Source: Pigmentiphaga kullae (lineage in GTDB: Bacteria; Pseudomonadota; Gammaproteobacteria; Burkholderiales; Burkholderiaceae_B). From it: DNA of 64,000 bases. The DNA lies in contig NZ_SGXC01000003.1 of the NCBI RefSeq assembly GCF_004216695.1, positions 992,001 to 1,056,000 of the forward strand, read 5' to 3'. Position numbers and translations under genes: made by a program. Shown here piece after piece: positions 52,256-61,141 of this stretch. The number at the start of each line of letters is the position of its first letter. The stretch's first letter is position 1. The notes beneath the pieces are model-generated. The model was given only the letters and a program-made list of their open reading frames with translations. It was not told the DNA's origin and made no database searches.

Positions 52256-52558
52256 TTACTCCATTTCTATGGTCTCGGCATCGATCGCGTCATATTCCCA
52301 GTGCGTCCCCACGAACTTCACATAGACGATGCGCAAGCGGTAGGCAACCGCGACGATCAATCGATAGTCATTGCCTTTGATGTTGAAAACCACGCGACGA
52401 TTCTTGAGGATGCTGGCGCTGCGGTAATGAGCCTTGATATCCGAAGGTTGCGTCCACGTGGCTTGGCTTGCTTCATCCACCCAAGCCTTGAGGGGTTGCT
52501 CTGCGTCCGGATGGGTTTTCCAGAACTGGCGCAATGTGCTGACGGCAATGACCCGCAT
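52256..52558 (-). CDS. higB: HigB-type mRNA-interferase toxin
   Basis: The product is 100 residues, with the HigB_toxin pattern MRVIAVSTLRQFWKTHPDAEQPLKAWVDEASQATW, then RRVVFNIKGNDYRLIVAVAYRLRIVYVKFVGTHWEYDAID, which contains the family's N-I-K-G-N-x-Y-R-L core and the terminal HxxYD. It should cleave mRNA at the ribosome. No Shine-Dalgarno precedes the ATG, and the predicted -10 box ends only six bases upstream, so the message may be leaderless. It shares a promoter and transcript with higA. All conserved segments look intact. Confidence 0.95.
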   Translation of the reverse strand: MRVIAVSTLRQFWKTHPDAEQPLKAWVDEASQATWTQPSDIKAHYRSASILKNRRVVFNIKGNDYRLIVAVAYRLRIVYVKFVGTHWEYDAIDAETIEME

Positions 52559-52564
52559 GAGTTC

Positions 52565-52593
52565 AGATTAGTCCCAAATTGGGACTTTTGCAA
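52565..52593 (-). promoter_or_regulatory. higBA promoter with operator in the spacer
   Basis: On the minus strand TTGCAA (52593-52588) is a -35 and TAATCT (52570-52565) a -10, spaced by exactly 17 bases. The spacer is filled by the perfect palindrome AGTCCCAA-N-TTGGGACT (52570-52586). HigA binding there would directly block RNA polymerase. Confidence 0.75.
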
Positions 52594-52721
52594 GTGGTTG
52601 TTCGAAGCACCGCCGAGAGCTTCATCTATCTCTCGTGGAGGCGGGCCGTTGCGCCGACGAATGTATCAACATCCTCGCGATACGGCCGAGTGCTCTCGGA
52701 CACGAATATCGCAGCGGTACC

Positions 52722-53627
52722 CTACGGCAGCGGCGGCACGCCGACGTCGCCGGCCAGGTGGGTCAGCAGGTCCCGGACCGGGGCCGACAGGCCGGCCCAG
52801 TCGCGCAGGCACAGGCACAGGCGGCGGTGGGCCCAGCCGTCCGCCAGCGCGATGCGCTGGTAGGGATGGCGGCGGCGATGGCTCTGGGCGATGCTGTCGG
52901 GAATGACGGCCACGCCCACGCCGTGCGAAACCATTTCGCACAGCCCGCCGAAGGTGTTCATCCTGATGCGCAGGGCCAGTGCGTGGCTGGCGCGCCGCGC
53001 ATGTTCGTCGATGTGGTCCTGCAGCGCGCTGCCGGGGGCCAGTCCCACGAAGGGCTCGCGCACGATCTCGGCGAACGGGACCACGCGCCGCTGCGCCAGG
53101 GGGTGGCCGCGGGCGGTGATCAGGACGAGGTGGTCGGTGGCGACGGGGTGCAGTTGCAGCCCGGCGGCGTCGACCTGGTCCGAGGTGATGCCGGCTTCGA
53201 CCAGTCCGGCGGAGACCGCTTTGACGATTTCCTTGCTGGTGCGCTCGCGGATGTCGACGTTCAGGTGCGGGCGGGCGGCCATCCACGGGGCCAGCTTGCG
53301 CGGCAAGAAGGCCGTCAGGGCCGCGGTGTTGGCGTGGATCCGGACGGTGCCGCGGGCGCCCGACGCGAAGTCCAGCAGTTCGCCCTGCATCAGTTCCCGC
53401 TGGCGCAGGATCAGCCGGGCATGGTGGGCCAGCGCCTCGCCGGCCTCGGTGGCCAGCACGCCGCGATGGCGGCGCTCCAGCAGCCGTACGCCGGCATCGT
53501 CCTCGATGTTGCGCAGGCGCTCGCTGGCCGAGGCCAGCGCCAGGTTGGCGCGCGCGGCGCCCTGCGTGATGCTGCCGGCATCGACGATGGCGAGGAACAG
53601 GCGCAGGTCCGCGAGATCAAGGCGCAT
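52722..53627 (-). CDS. LysR-family regulator
   Basis: The product is 301 residues from ATG 53627, with GGAG seven bases upstream. The helix-turn-helix is GSITQGAARANLALASASERLRNIEDDAGVRLLERRHRG (about 18-56), and the effector domain follows (GTVRIHANTAALTAFLPRKLAPWMAARPHLNVDIRE). The recognition helix with LALASASERLRNIE is of the type common in Burkholderiales regulators without known ligand. It diverges from the Sel1-like gene at 53742 (114 bases between), which may be its target or simply a neighbour. Confidence 0.88.
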   Translation of the reverse strand: MRLDLADLRLFLAIVDAGSITQGAARANLALASASERLRNIEDDAGVRLLERRHRGVLATEAGEALAHHARLILRQRELMQGELLDFASGARGTVRIHANTAALTAFLPRKLAPWMAARPHLNVDIRERTSKEIVKAVSAGLVEAGITSDQVDAAGLQLHPVATDHLVLITARGHPLAQRRVVPFAEIVREPFVGLAPGSALQDHIDEHARRASHALALRIRMNTFGGLCEMVSHGVGVAVIPDSIAQSHRRRHPYQRIALADGWAHRRLCLCLRDWAGLSAPVRDLLTHLAGDVGVPPLP

Positions 53628-53741
53628 GAAGGTTCTCCGTGGCGGATTGCCTTCGGGACAGCCGAAGGCACGACGCATAGAACCGCATTGTGCCAAAGCG
53701 TGCGCACAGGCCCAATAGGGGCGTCCAGAAAGGAGACGGCA

Positions 53742-54170
53742 GTGAAGCGCCCGCACATCTTCCCCCGCATTGCCTGTTCCCCGGCGCCGTGGCTGCTTGC
53801 CGCGGCGATGCTGGCGCCAGCCGCCCCGGCCGCCCCGCCGCTCTCGGAAATCGCCACCTCCGAGCAGTTCTACCAGATGGCGCTGGAGGCCCGCTCGGAA
53901 GGGGACTATGGCGCCATGCTGATGCGGCTGCGGCAGGCCGCCACGCGCGGCGACCTGGAGGCCCAGGAAATGCTGGCCTCGGTCCTGCTGGCCGGTCCGG
54001 CGCTGTACGGCGCCGGCGTGAAGGCCGATCCGTGCGAGGCGATGCACTGGGCCCATCTGGCGCTGGAACGAGGCAGCGCAACCGGGCGGCATCAGTGGAT
54101 GGTCCTGAACGGCCTGCGCGACGTGCCGCGCATCCGGAAGGATTGCCGGCCTCCGCCCATATATCGATAG
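53742..54170 (+). CDS. Small exported Sel1-like repeat protein
   Basis: The 142-residue product starts at GTG 53742, with AAAGGAG upstream. A signal peptide (about 1-29, ending APAAPAAP) precedes two Sel1/TPR-like helical repeats (FYQMALEARSEGDYGAMLMRLRQAATRGDLEAQEMLASVLLAG and CEAMHWAHLALERGSATGRHQWMVL). One cysteine lies between the repeats and one near the end. It is likely periplasmic and may be a protein-interaction module. No specific function is recognised. It lies just before the ABC importer genes but has a separate start region. Confidence 0.75.
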   Translation: MKRPHIFPRIACSPAPWLLAAAMLAPAAPAAPPLSEIATSEQFYQMALEARSEGDYGAMLMRLRQAATRGDLEAQEMLASVLLAGPALYGAGVKADPCEAMHWAHLALERGSATGRHQWMVLNGLRDVPRIRKDCRPPPIYR

Positions 54171-54239
54171 CCTCGAGGTCCAAAGGGCCGGGGAGGGGCG
54201 GTCTACAATGGGCGCCTCCTGTCCATCCGTTCCCTCTTC

Positions 54240-55769
54240 ATGGCCGTTCCTCGACTCGAACTGCGCGGGATCACCAAGCGGTATCCCGGCGTCCTCGCGA
54301 ACGACGAGGTCTCGCTGGCCATCGCGCCGGGCGAGATCCACGCCGTGCTGGGCGAGAACGGGGCGGGCAAGTCGACCCTGATGAAGATCGCGTACGGCGC
54401 GCTGGCGCCGGACGCGGGGCAGATCCTGTGGGACGGCCGGCCGGTGGCGCCGCGCGCGCCGGACGATGCGCGCGCGCTGGGCGTGGGCATGGTGTTCCAG
54501 CATTTCGTGCTGTTCGACACGCTGACCGTGGCGCAGAACGTGTTGCTGGGATTGCCGGCCGGGCTCGCGCGCGAGGTCTCGCGCGGCGTCGCGCCGAGCG
54601 CCTGGCTGGCGCCGCTGATTGAACGCTATCGCCTGGACCTGGACCCCGATGCCTTTGTGGGCGACCTGTCGGTGGGCGAGCATCAGCGCGTCGAGCTGCT
54701 GCGCGCCCTGGCCGGGCGGCCGCGCCTGCTGATTCTGGACGAGCCCACCTCGGTGTTGTCGCCCGAGGCCAGGACGGCCTTGTTCGCCACCTTGCGGCAA
54801 CTGGCCGCCGAGGGGTGCAGCGTGGCCTACATCAGCCACAAGCTGGCGGAGATCCGCGAGCTGTGCGATCGCTGCACGGTGCTGCGGGCGGGCCGTTCGG
54901 TGGCCGTGGTCGATCCGCGCGAGATGGCGCAGGACGAACTGGCCACCTTGATGCTGGGAACCTCGGTGGACGAGGTCCGCAGCGCCGTGCCGCGGCCGGC
55001 GGGCGATCCGGTGCTGAGCGTGCGCGACTTGTCGATGCCCGCTCCGCCCGGCCAGCGCGTGGGCTTGGACGACATTTCGTTCGAGTTGCGGGCCGGCGAG
55101 ATATTGGGCGTGGCGGGGGTATCCGGCAACGGCCAGTCGTTGCTGCTGTCGGCGCTGTCGGGCGAGGAGGCCCACGTGCCGCACGAAGCCGTGCGCCTGA
55201 TGGGGCAACCCATCGGCCGGCTTGGACCGGCCGCGCGGCGCAGGCTGGGACTGCGCGCGATTCCCGAGGAACGCCTGGGGCGGGGATGCGTACCCGGGAT
55301 GGGGCTGGACGAAAACATGCTGCTGACCATGGCCTGCGGACCCGCGTCATCCGGAGGCTGGATACGGCGGCGTGGACTGGCCGAGGCCGCTGCCCGCGTC
55401 ATCGCGCGCCACGGCGTGCGCGCGGTGTCGCCGCGTGCGCCGGCACGCAGTCTGTCCGGCGGCAATCTGCAGAAGTTCATGGTGGGCCGCGAGCTCGACG
55501 GCGGGCCGCGCGTGCTGCTGGCGGCGCAGCCGACCTGGGGCGTGGACATCGGCGCCGCCGCGCGCATCCACCAGGAACTGATCGATCTGCGCGAGGCCGG
55601 CGGGGCGGTCCTGGTCATTTCCGAGGACCTGGACGAACTGCTCGCGCTGTGCGACCGCCTGGCCGTGATGGCGGGCGGGCGGCTGTCGCCGGCGGTGGCG
55701 CGCGCCCAGGTCACGGCCGACATGCTGGGCCGCTGGATGGAAGGACGGTGGGCCCATGATCCGGCTTGA
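54240..55769 (+). CDS. ABC importer ATPase, nucleoside/sugar type (two ATPase domains)
   Basis: The product is 509 residues, the standard length for a fused double ATPase. The first half has Walker A GENGAGKST (about 38-46), Q-loop GMVFQHFVLFDTLTV, signature LSVGEHQRVELLRAL and Walker B LLILDEPTSVL. The second half is degenerate, as normal in this group: its P-loop reads GVSGNGQSL, without the GKT/S, its signature is LSGGNLQKFMVGREL, and its Walker B region LLAAQPTWGVD lacks the glutamate. It should energise uptake of nucleosides or related compounds with the two permeases downstream. The first permease overlaps its end by 14 bases. Confidence 0.93.
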   Translation: MAVPRLELRGITKRYPGVLANDEVSLAIAPGEIHAVLGENGAGKSTLMKIAYGALAPDAGQILWDGRPVAPRAPDDARALGVGMVFQHFVLFDTLTVAQNVLLGLPAGLAREVSRGVAPSAWLAPLIERYRLDLDPDAFVGDLSVGEHQRVELLRALAGRPRLLILDEPTSVLSPEARTALFATLRQLAAEGCSVAYISHKLAEIRELCDRCTVLRAGRSVAVVDPREMAQDELATLMLGTSVDEVRSAVPRPAGDPVLSVRDLSMPAPPGQRVGLDDISFELRAGEILGVAGVSGNGQSLLLSALSGEEAHVPHEAVRLMGQPIGRLGPAARRRLGLRAIPEERLGRGCVPGMGLDENMLLTMACGPASSGGWIRRRGLAEAAARVIARHGVRAVSPRAPARSLSGGNLQKFMVGRELDGGPRVLLAAQPTWGVDIGAAARIHQELIDLREAGGAVLVISEDLDELLALCDRLAVMAGGRLSPAVARAQVTADMLGRWMEGRWAHDPA

Positions 55770-56829
55770 GCCGCGCGCCCGCGCTTCGCGGCTGGCGGCC
55801 TGGCTGTCGCCGCTGGCCGCGCTGGCGCTGACCATGCTGGGCGGCGCGGCGCTGTTCGCGATGCTGGGCATCGATGCCTGGCAAGGGCTGCGGCTGTTCC
55901 TGATCGAACCTTTCAATGGTGTCTACGCGTGGGGCGAACTGGCGGTCAAGGCGGTGCCGCTGGTTTTGTGCGCGGTGGGCCTGTCGCTGTGCTTCCGGGC
56001 CAATGTCTGGAACATCGGCGCCGAAGGACAGTTGATCGCGGGCGCCATCGCGGGCGGCGGGGTGGCCCTGCTGGCCGGACCCGACACATGGCGCGGCTAC
56101 GTGGTGCTGGTCATGGTCGCGGGTATGCTGGGAGGCATGCTGTGGGCGGCGCTGACGGCCTGGCTCAAGGACCGTTTCGGCGCCAATGAAATGCTGGTCA
56201 GCCTGATGCTGACCTACGTCGTGCAACTGCTGCTCGGCTATCTGGTGTTCGGGCCTTGGCGCGATCCCCATGGCTACAACTTCCCGCAGTCGCGGTCGTT
56301 CGACGAGGCCGCCGTGCTGCCCGTGCTCTGGGAGGGCACGCGCGCCCACGCCGGACTGTGGCTGGCGCTGGCGGCGACCGGCGCGGCCTGGCTGTTCCTG
56401 GCGCGTTCCCATCCGGGCTTCCGCCTGCGCGTGACGGGCGCCGCGCCCTCCGCGGCGCGCTATGCGGGGTATTCGCCGCGCCAGGTCTTGTGGACCTCGA
56501 TGCTGGCGTGCGGCGCATTGGCCGGATTGGCCGGCATAGGCGAAGTCGCGGGGCCGATGCAGCGGCTCACGACCTCGGTGTCGCCGGGCTACGGCTTCGC
56601 GGCGGTGATCGCGGCCTTCCTGGGGCGCCTGCATCCGGCCGGCGCGATGCTGGCCGGCCTGGTCATGGCCGCGCTCTACATAGGCGGGGAGCTGGCGCAG
56701 TCGCGCCTGGGCCTGCCGGCTTCCCTCGTCGGCGTGTTCCAGGGGTTGGCGCTGGCGCTGTTGCTGCTGGGCGATACGCTGGTGCGCTATCGCATCCGTT
56801 GGCGCCGCTCCGCGGCCATGGCGAGGTAA
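55756..56829 (+). CDS. ABC importer permease, BMP/nucleoside type (first)
   Basis: The product is 357 residues with about eight to ten hydrophobic helices. The permease pattern of the nucleoside/BPD_transp_2 family is visible: FRANVWNIGAEGQLIAGAIAGGG (about 77-99), LKDRFGANEMLVSLMLTYVVQLLLGYL (about 137-163), and the cytoplasmic loop LRVTGAAPSAARYAGYSPRQVL, which contacts the ATPase. It starts within the ATPase gene, so translation is coupled. Together with the next permease it forms the membrane channel. No substrate-binding (BmpA-like) gene is adjacent. Confidence 0.93.
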   Translation: MIRLEPRARASRLAAWLSPLAALALTMLGGAALFAMLGIDAWQGLRLFLIEPFNGVYAWGELAVKAVPLVLCAVGLSLCFRANVWNIGAEGQLIAGAIAGGGVALLAGPDTWRGYVVLVMVAGMLGGMLWAALTAWLKDRFGANEMLVSLMLTYVVQLLLGYLVFGPWRDPHGYNFPQSRSFDEAAVLPVLWEGTRAHAGLWLALAATGAAWLFLARSHPGFRLRVTGAAPSAARYAGYSPRQVLWTSMLACGALAGLAGIGEVAGPMQRLTTSVSPGYGFAAVIAAFLGRLHPAGAMLAGLVMAALYIGGELAQSRLGLPASLVGVFQGLALALLLLGDTLVRYRIRWRRSAAMAR

Positions 56830-56834
56830 TCGGC

Positions 56835-57752
56835 ATGGAAAGCCTGCTGCCGCTCCTGGCCGCGACCCTGAACGCCGGCACGCCGCTGGCGTTGGCGGCG
56901 CTGGGGCTGGCCATTCACGAACGCGCCGGCGTGATCAATCTCGGGGCCGAGGGCATGATGCTGCTGGCCGCCGCCGCCGGTTTCGCGGTGGCCTTCCACA
57001 CCGGCAGCCCCGCATGGGGGCTGGCGGCGGGAGCGGGGGCCGGCGTCGCGCTGGCCGCCGTGTTCGCGCTGCTGGTCGTGGTGTTCAATGCCAGCCAGTA
57101 CGGCAGCGGCCTGGCGATCATGCTGCTGGGGTCGGGGCTGTCGGCCTTCGCCGGCGTGTCGTATGCGGGGCGCTCGCTCGGGCAGGGGCAGGCCGGGCTG
57201 CCATGGCTGCGGGACATCCCCGGACTGGGCGGCACCGTGTTCGCACTGCATCCGCTGGTCTACGCGACGATGGCGTTGGCCTGTCTGCTGACGGGATTCC
57301 TGTACCGCACGCGGGCGGGCATGCTGCTGCGGGCGGTGGGCGAGTCGCCGGAGTCGGCGCATGCACTCGGCTATCCGGTGGGGCGGATACGCGTACTGGC
57401 GATCCTGGCGGGCGGCTTGTGCTGCGGACTCGCGGGGGCGTACCTGTCGGTGGTCTACACGCAGCTGTGGAGCGAAGGCATGGTGGCCGGTCGGGGCTGG
57501 ATGGCCCTGGCGCTGATCGCCTTCGGCATGTGGCATCCCTTGCGCATCCTGCTGGGCGCGTATCTGTTCGGCGGCCTGACCATGCTGCAGTTCCAGCTGC
57601 AAGGCATGGGCGTGCAGGTGCCCTCGCAGTTCCTGGCGATGCTGCCCTACGTCTGCACCGTCGCGGTGCTGGCCTTGCGCGGCGGCAACCCCGGCTGGAT
57701 GCGCCGGAACATGCCGCGCGCGCTGGGCCGGCCTTTCCTGCCGGAACGGTAG
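56835..57752 (+). CDS. ABC importer permease, BMP/nucleoside type (second)
   Basis: The product is 305 residues, starting 5 bases after the first permease stop (MESLLPLLAATLNAGTPLALAALGLAIHERAGVINLGAEGMMLLAAAAGF). ERAGVINLGAEGMM is the hallmark of this permease class. The ATPase-coupling loop is RAGMLLRAVGESPESAHALGYPVGRIRV (about 160-187). It completes the three-gene importer. A penicillin-acylase-family gene converges on it from the other side with 22 bases between stops. Confidence 0.93.
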   Translation: MESLLPLLAATLNAGTPLALAALGLAIHERAGVINLGAEGMMLLAAAAGFAVAFHTGSPAWGLAAGAGAGVALAAVFALLVVVFNASQYGSGLAIMLLGSGLSAFAGVSYAGRSLGQGQAGLPWLRDIPGLGGTVFALHPLVYATMALACLLTGFLYRTRAGMLLRAVGESPESAHALGYPVGRIRVLAILAGGLCCGLAGAYLSVVYTQLWSEGMVAGRGWMALALIAFGMWHPLRILLGAYLFGGLTMLQFQLQGMGVQVPSQFLAMLPYVCTVAVLALRGGNPGWMRRNMPRALGRPFLPER

Positions 57753-57774
57753 CGGGTCGTCCGGTACGAACCCG

Positions 57775-60216
57775 TCAGCCGCCGGACCCGGCGGGGACCA
57801 GCGTCAGGCGATGGACGTCGGGGCCGGGCAGGAAGGGCGTGGCCTCGCCATCCGTCCATGCCGAGTGGCCGGCCAGGAAAAAGGGCGACAGCGGATGGCC
57901 CGAGGCGCCGCCCGGCATTTCCATCAATCCGTCTTCCTCATGTCCCGGCGACACCACGAAACGCTCGGACGCGCCGAACGACGTGCCCTGGATGCGCGGC
58001 ATGTGGATGTCGCCCGGCATGGGGCGGGCAGGCGCCGACAGCCAGGGCCTGACGGCCGCCGGCAGCACCCGGGCCAGGGGATGCTCCATGGCGAGGCGGT
58101 TGCGGTCGCCCCAGCGGATGCCGTCCAAAGAGCGGCCGTCGGCGCTGACCGAGGCGATGGCCGTGTCGATGCGTTCGAGCATGAAGGCGCGCCAATCCGC
58201 GGCATAGGCCGGTTTCCAGGCACGGGCACGCACCAGGCTTTCCATGGTGGCCAGTACGCGCGACGAGGCACGGCGCATCGACAGTCCACCGTCGATGGCG
58301 GCCAGTCGCTCGTCCAACGCGCCGAACCACGCGTCGTACAACGCGTCGTGGTAGGCGCGCAGCAGCGCGTAGCCGGCGCTGCCGGTGTCGGCGCGTCCGC
58401 TCCAGGATTGCAGGATGCGCCGGAAGGCGGCCCGCTGCGAATGGCTGGCGACGGCGGCGTCGTCCAACTCGGCCAGGGCCTGCTCGCGCAGGAATGCGAT
58501 CCACGAAGCCCGGTCGTCCAGCTGGATGGCGAGCAGGTCGCGCTCGGTGAAGCGTTCGCCGGCGAACAGCGCATCGCGTATCTGCGTTCCACGGGCACCG
58601 ACATCGGCGCCGCCGTCCCCGATCCTGCGCTGCGTGGCTTCGTTCGCGAGCTGCGTGCCGTTGGCCGTCCAGAGCCGTCCGTAGGCCGGTGCGACGATCG
58701 CGGGATAGTCCGCGGGAGCGAGGCGGGCGAGTGCCGTCGCGGCATGGTCCGCCTCGACCGGAAAGCCCAGCGGATCGAGCGTCGCGGTGGGCAGCGGGCC
58801 GGCCAGCGTCCAGCCTATGTCGCCGTGGCGATCCGCCACCACCAGATTCTGCGTGGGAATCCCGGCCGCCTGGGCGACGCGCATCGCCTGACCGACGTCG
58901 CGCGCCTCTTCCATGTCGGCCAGCCCCACGTTGGCGGCGTCCGGCAGGTAGGCGAGCCAGCGTATCGCGTAGACCTTGCCGTTGGCCTGCCGCAGCGGAC
59001 CCCATGGGGTCTCGCGCACGGGCAGCATGACGGGCCCGGCCCCTTTCACGTCGATGCGCTCCATCGTTTCCGGCGCGGTTTCCCACGTGCCCGCCGGACC
59101 CCGGTAGCGCGACGGATCGGCCGTATCGGGCTCCAGCCGCACCAGGTCGATGAAATGTCCGTAGCTGTTGGTGAAACCCCAGGCGACGTCGCCATTGCTG
59201 CCCGCCACCACGATGGGGGCGCCGGGCAGGCTGACGCCGCTGATACGCCGTGGGCCCGAGGCCGAGGAAAATTCCAGCGTCAGCCGATACCAGACGTTGG
59301 GCAGGCGCAGGCCCAGGTGCATGTCGTTGGCCACCAGCGCGCGGCCGCCGGCGCCATGGCGCGCGTCCACGGCCCAGCCGTTGCTGCCCAGCGCCGACGA
59401 AGCGGTGCCGGCATCCACCATCAGCTCGGCGGGAATCACGCCGCGCGTGCGTGGCGCGCGGCGTGTGTCGATCCAGTCGGGATGCGCATCCACCAGCGCG
59501 GTGTCCGGCGCGGCCGGCTGCGCGGGGAAGGGGGGACGGTCCAGTGGTGCGTCCCAGTGGCTGCGCGTGGGCAGCAGTGCGGCGAGCAGCGGAGCGGGCA
59601 AGAGGTCGCGCAACGCGTCGCGCGAGCGCACCCGCAGCAGCTCGCCGCCTTGCAGGTCCAGATACATCGCATAGATGGCCAGCAGCGTGTCCACGGGCCG
59701 CCAGGGTTGCGGCGGCGCACCCAGCAAAAGGTATTCGAACGGCCGTGCATCCAGCGCGGCCAGGCCGGCATTGACGCCATCCGCGTAGCGCTCCAGCAGG
59801 GCGCGGTGGGCGGGCGGCAGCGCGGCGTAGGCCTGCTCCGCGCGGGCGCGGAAGCGGTGCACGCGCACGCGCCGGTCCAGCGGCACGGCGGCCTCGCCTA
59901 CCAGCGCGGCCAGTTCGCCGGCGGCCGAGCGCCGTACCAGATCCATCTGGAAGTAACGGTCCTGCGCATGGGCGAAGCCAGTGGCGTAGGCGGCGTCGGC
60001 GCGGTTGGCCGCGCGTATGGTGACGCTGCCCTGGGCATCGCGCGCGATCGTGGCGGGCCGGGCCGTGCCGGATGCGCCGAATTCTCCGTCGACCCGGGGC
60101 AGGCTGGCGCGCAGGGTGAGCCAGGCGGCCGCGATGGCGGCGATGCCCAGGACGAGCACCGCCGCCACCGTGAGCAGGGCAAGACGGGCGGGGCGTTGGG
60201 GTCTACGGAATTTCAT
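57775..60216 (-). CDS. Penicillin-acylase-family (Ntn) hydrolase
   Basis: About 813 residues from ATG 60216 (MKFRRPQRPARLALLTVAAVLVLG), an uncleaved or cleavable signal/anchor; an ATG 13 codons upstream is possible. The alpha-chain region has ANRADAAYATGFAHAQDRYFQMDLVRRSAAGELAAL (about 70-105). The maturation site is in SSALGSNGWAVDARHG, where a serine becomes the N-terminal nucleophile of the beta chain (about 275-285). The usual later elements follow (VANDMHLGLRLPNVWYRL, GVSLPGAPIVVAGSNGDVAWGFTNSYGH). Such periplasmic enzymes hydrolyse amides, including beta-lactam side chains or acyl-homoserine lactones. The substrate cannot be read from sequence. It is a single gene, with a 179-base gap upstream. 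Confidence 0.9.
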   Translation of the reverse strand: MKFRRPQRPARLALLTVAAVLVLGIAAIAAAWLTLRASLPRVDGEFGASGTARPATIARDAQGSVTIRAANRADAAYATGFAHAQDRYFQMDLVRRSAAGELAALVGEAAVPLDRRVRVHRFRARAEQAYAALPPAHRALLERYADGVNAGLAALDARPFEYLLLGAPPQPWRPVDTLLAIYAMYLDLQGGELLRVRSRDALRDLLPAPLLAALLPTRSHWDAPLDRPPFPAQPAAPDTALVDAHPDWIDTRRAPRTRGVIPAELMVDAGTASSALGSNGWAVDARHGAGGRALVANDMHLGLRLPNVWYRLTLEFSSASGPRRISGVSLPGAPIVVAGSNGDVAWGFTNSYGHFIDLVRLEPDTADPSRYRGPAGTWETAPETMERIDVKGAGPVMLPVRETPWGPLRQANGKVYAIRWLAYLPDAANVGLADMEEARDVGQAMRVAQAAGIPTQNLVVADRHGDIGWTLAGPLPTATLDPLGFPVEADHAATALARLAPADYPAIVAPAYGRLWTANGTQLANEATQRRIGDGGADVGARGTQIRDALFAGERFTERDLLAIQLDDRASWIAFLREQALAELDDAAVASHSQRAAFRRILQSWSGRADTGSAGYALLRAYHDALYDAWFGALDERLAAIDGGLSMRRASSRVLATMESLVRARAWKPAYAADWRAFMLERIDTAIASVSADGRSLDGIRWGDRNRLAMEHPLARVLPAAVRPWLSAPARPMPGDIHMPRIQGTSFGASERFVVSPGHEEDGLMEMPGGASGHPLSPFFLAGHSAWTDGEATPFLPGPDVHRLTLVPAGSGG

Positions 60217-60395
60217 GGTGCGCGGATTGCCGTCCAATGTGTTTGCCGGGCACATTGTGCCCGTTCTGTTTCAAACGGACGACATTCCGGACGGTCGATG
60301 AAAAATTCTTGGTTGTCCGCGGACATGGACAGTGGCGCGTTCATGAACGGGTCTTCTTCCTGGCCGAGGTGGGCCTGTGCCGTTCATCCGCAGCG

Positions 60396-61100
60396 TCAGG
60401 GGGCATCGTGGAACAGCAGTTCCAAGCCGATGCGTTCGCCCGTGCGGACACGGCTGATGGCGTGTTTGAGGTTGACCCGGTAGTAGCCCTGGCTTCCCTT
60501 GACGGGGCGTTCCGCCGTGGCTATGACGGCCACGTCTCCAAGCTTGAGTGGCAACACCGCTGGCCGCGACTGCATGCGCGGGCGTTGCTCGGTCATCACG
60601 AATTCGCCTCCCTGGAAATCGACGCCCGGCTCGGACAGCACGGCGACGATCTGCATGGGGAAGACCTGCTCGCCGTCATTGCGCTGGTGCAGCGATACAT
60701 GGCCTTCGCCGCCGAGCCGGCTCAGATGGGACTGCGCCCGCGTCTGGCCTGCCTCCCGGTTGCGCCGCAAGAAGTCCCCCAGTTCCGCCGGATAGCGAAG
60801 AGCGACGCCCAGGGTTTCGTTCCAGCGATTGGCGATGGCGACAAGGCGGCGATAAAGCGCCGTGCGCCACAGTTCCAGAGGTGCCGGCATACCGGCGCCG
60901 AAGTAGAACAACTCACCGCGCCCAAGATCATCGGATTCCAAAGCCACTCGGCGGGCGCCAGCCGCCGTGGCCTGTTGGGCCAGATCGCGCGCCACATCCA
61001 CGCCCAACAGACCGGGCAGCGCGACATGGCCCTCGGCATCGAGCTGCAGGCCGATGTCCGTCCAGTTCAGGCGATCGAGGGGCGCGTCAAGCGAGGTCAT
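60396..61100 (-). CDS. 2OG-Fe(II) oxygenase-like protein with altered HxD motif
   Basis: About 234 residues from ATG 61100, with GGGAGGAG five bases upstream. It aligns along its full length with the protein encoded next to it (61142-61864): matching segments are ELFYFGAGMPAPLELWRTALYRRLVAIANRWNE and VLSEPGVDFQGGEFVMTEQRP. The expected iron-binding HxD reads LHQRNDGEQVFP where the paralogue has LHQDLYGDHVFP, so the aspartate is replaced by arginine. The distal region RTGERIGLELLFHDA keeps an arginine for 2-oxoglutarate. It may be inactive, have a shifted ligand (the D two residues on), or be regulatory. It is the last gene of an Ada-type repair operon. Confidence 0.85.
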   Translation of the reverse strand: MTSLDAPLDRLNWTDIGLQLDAEGHVALPGLLGVDVARDLAQQATAAGARRVALESDDLGRGELFYFGAGMPAPLELWRTALYRRLVAIANRWNETLGVALRYPAELGDFLRRNREAGQTRAQSHLSRLGGEGHVSLHQRNDGEQVFPMQIVAVLSEPGVDFQGGEFVMTEQRPRMQSRPAVLPLKLGDVAVIATAERPVKGSQGYYRVNLKHAISRVRTGERIGLELLFHDAP

Positions 61101-61141
61101 GAGAACTCCTCCCATCCTTTAAGGTTCGAGCGTTTCCATGG

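Noticed and set aside
52594-52721. Possible gene remnant between higB and the LysR gene
   Set aside because: Short frames here show no start signal or protein pattern; it is treated as spacer.
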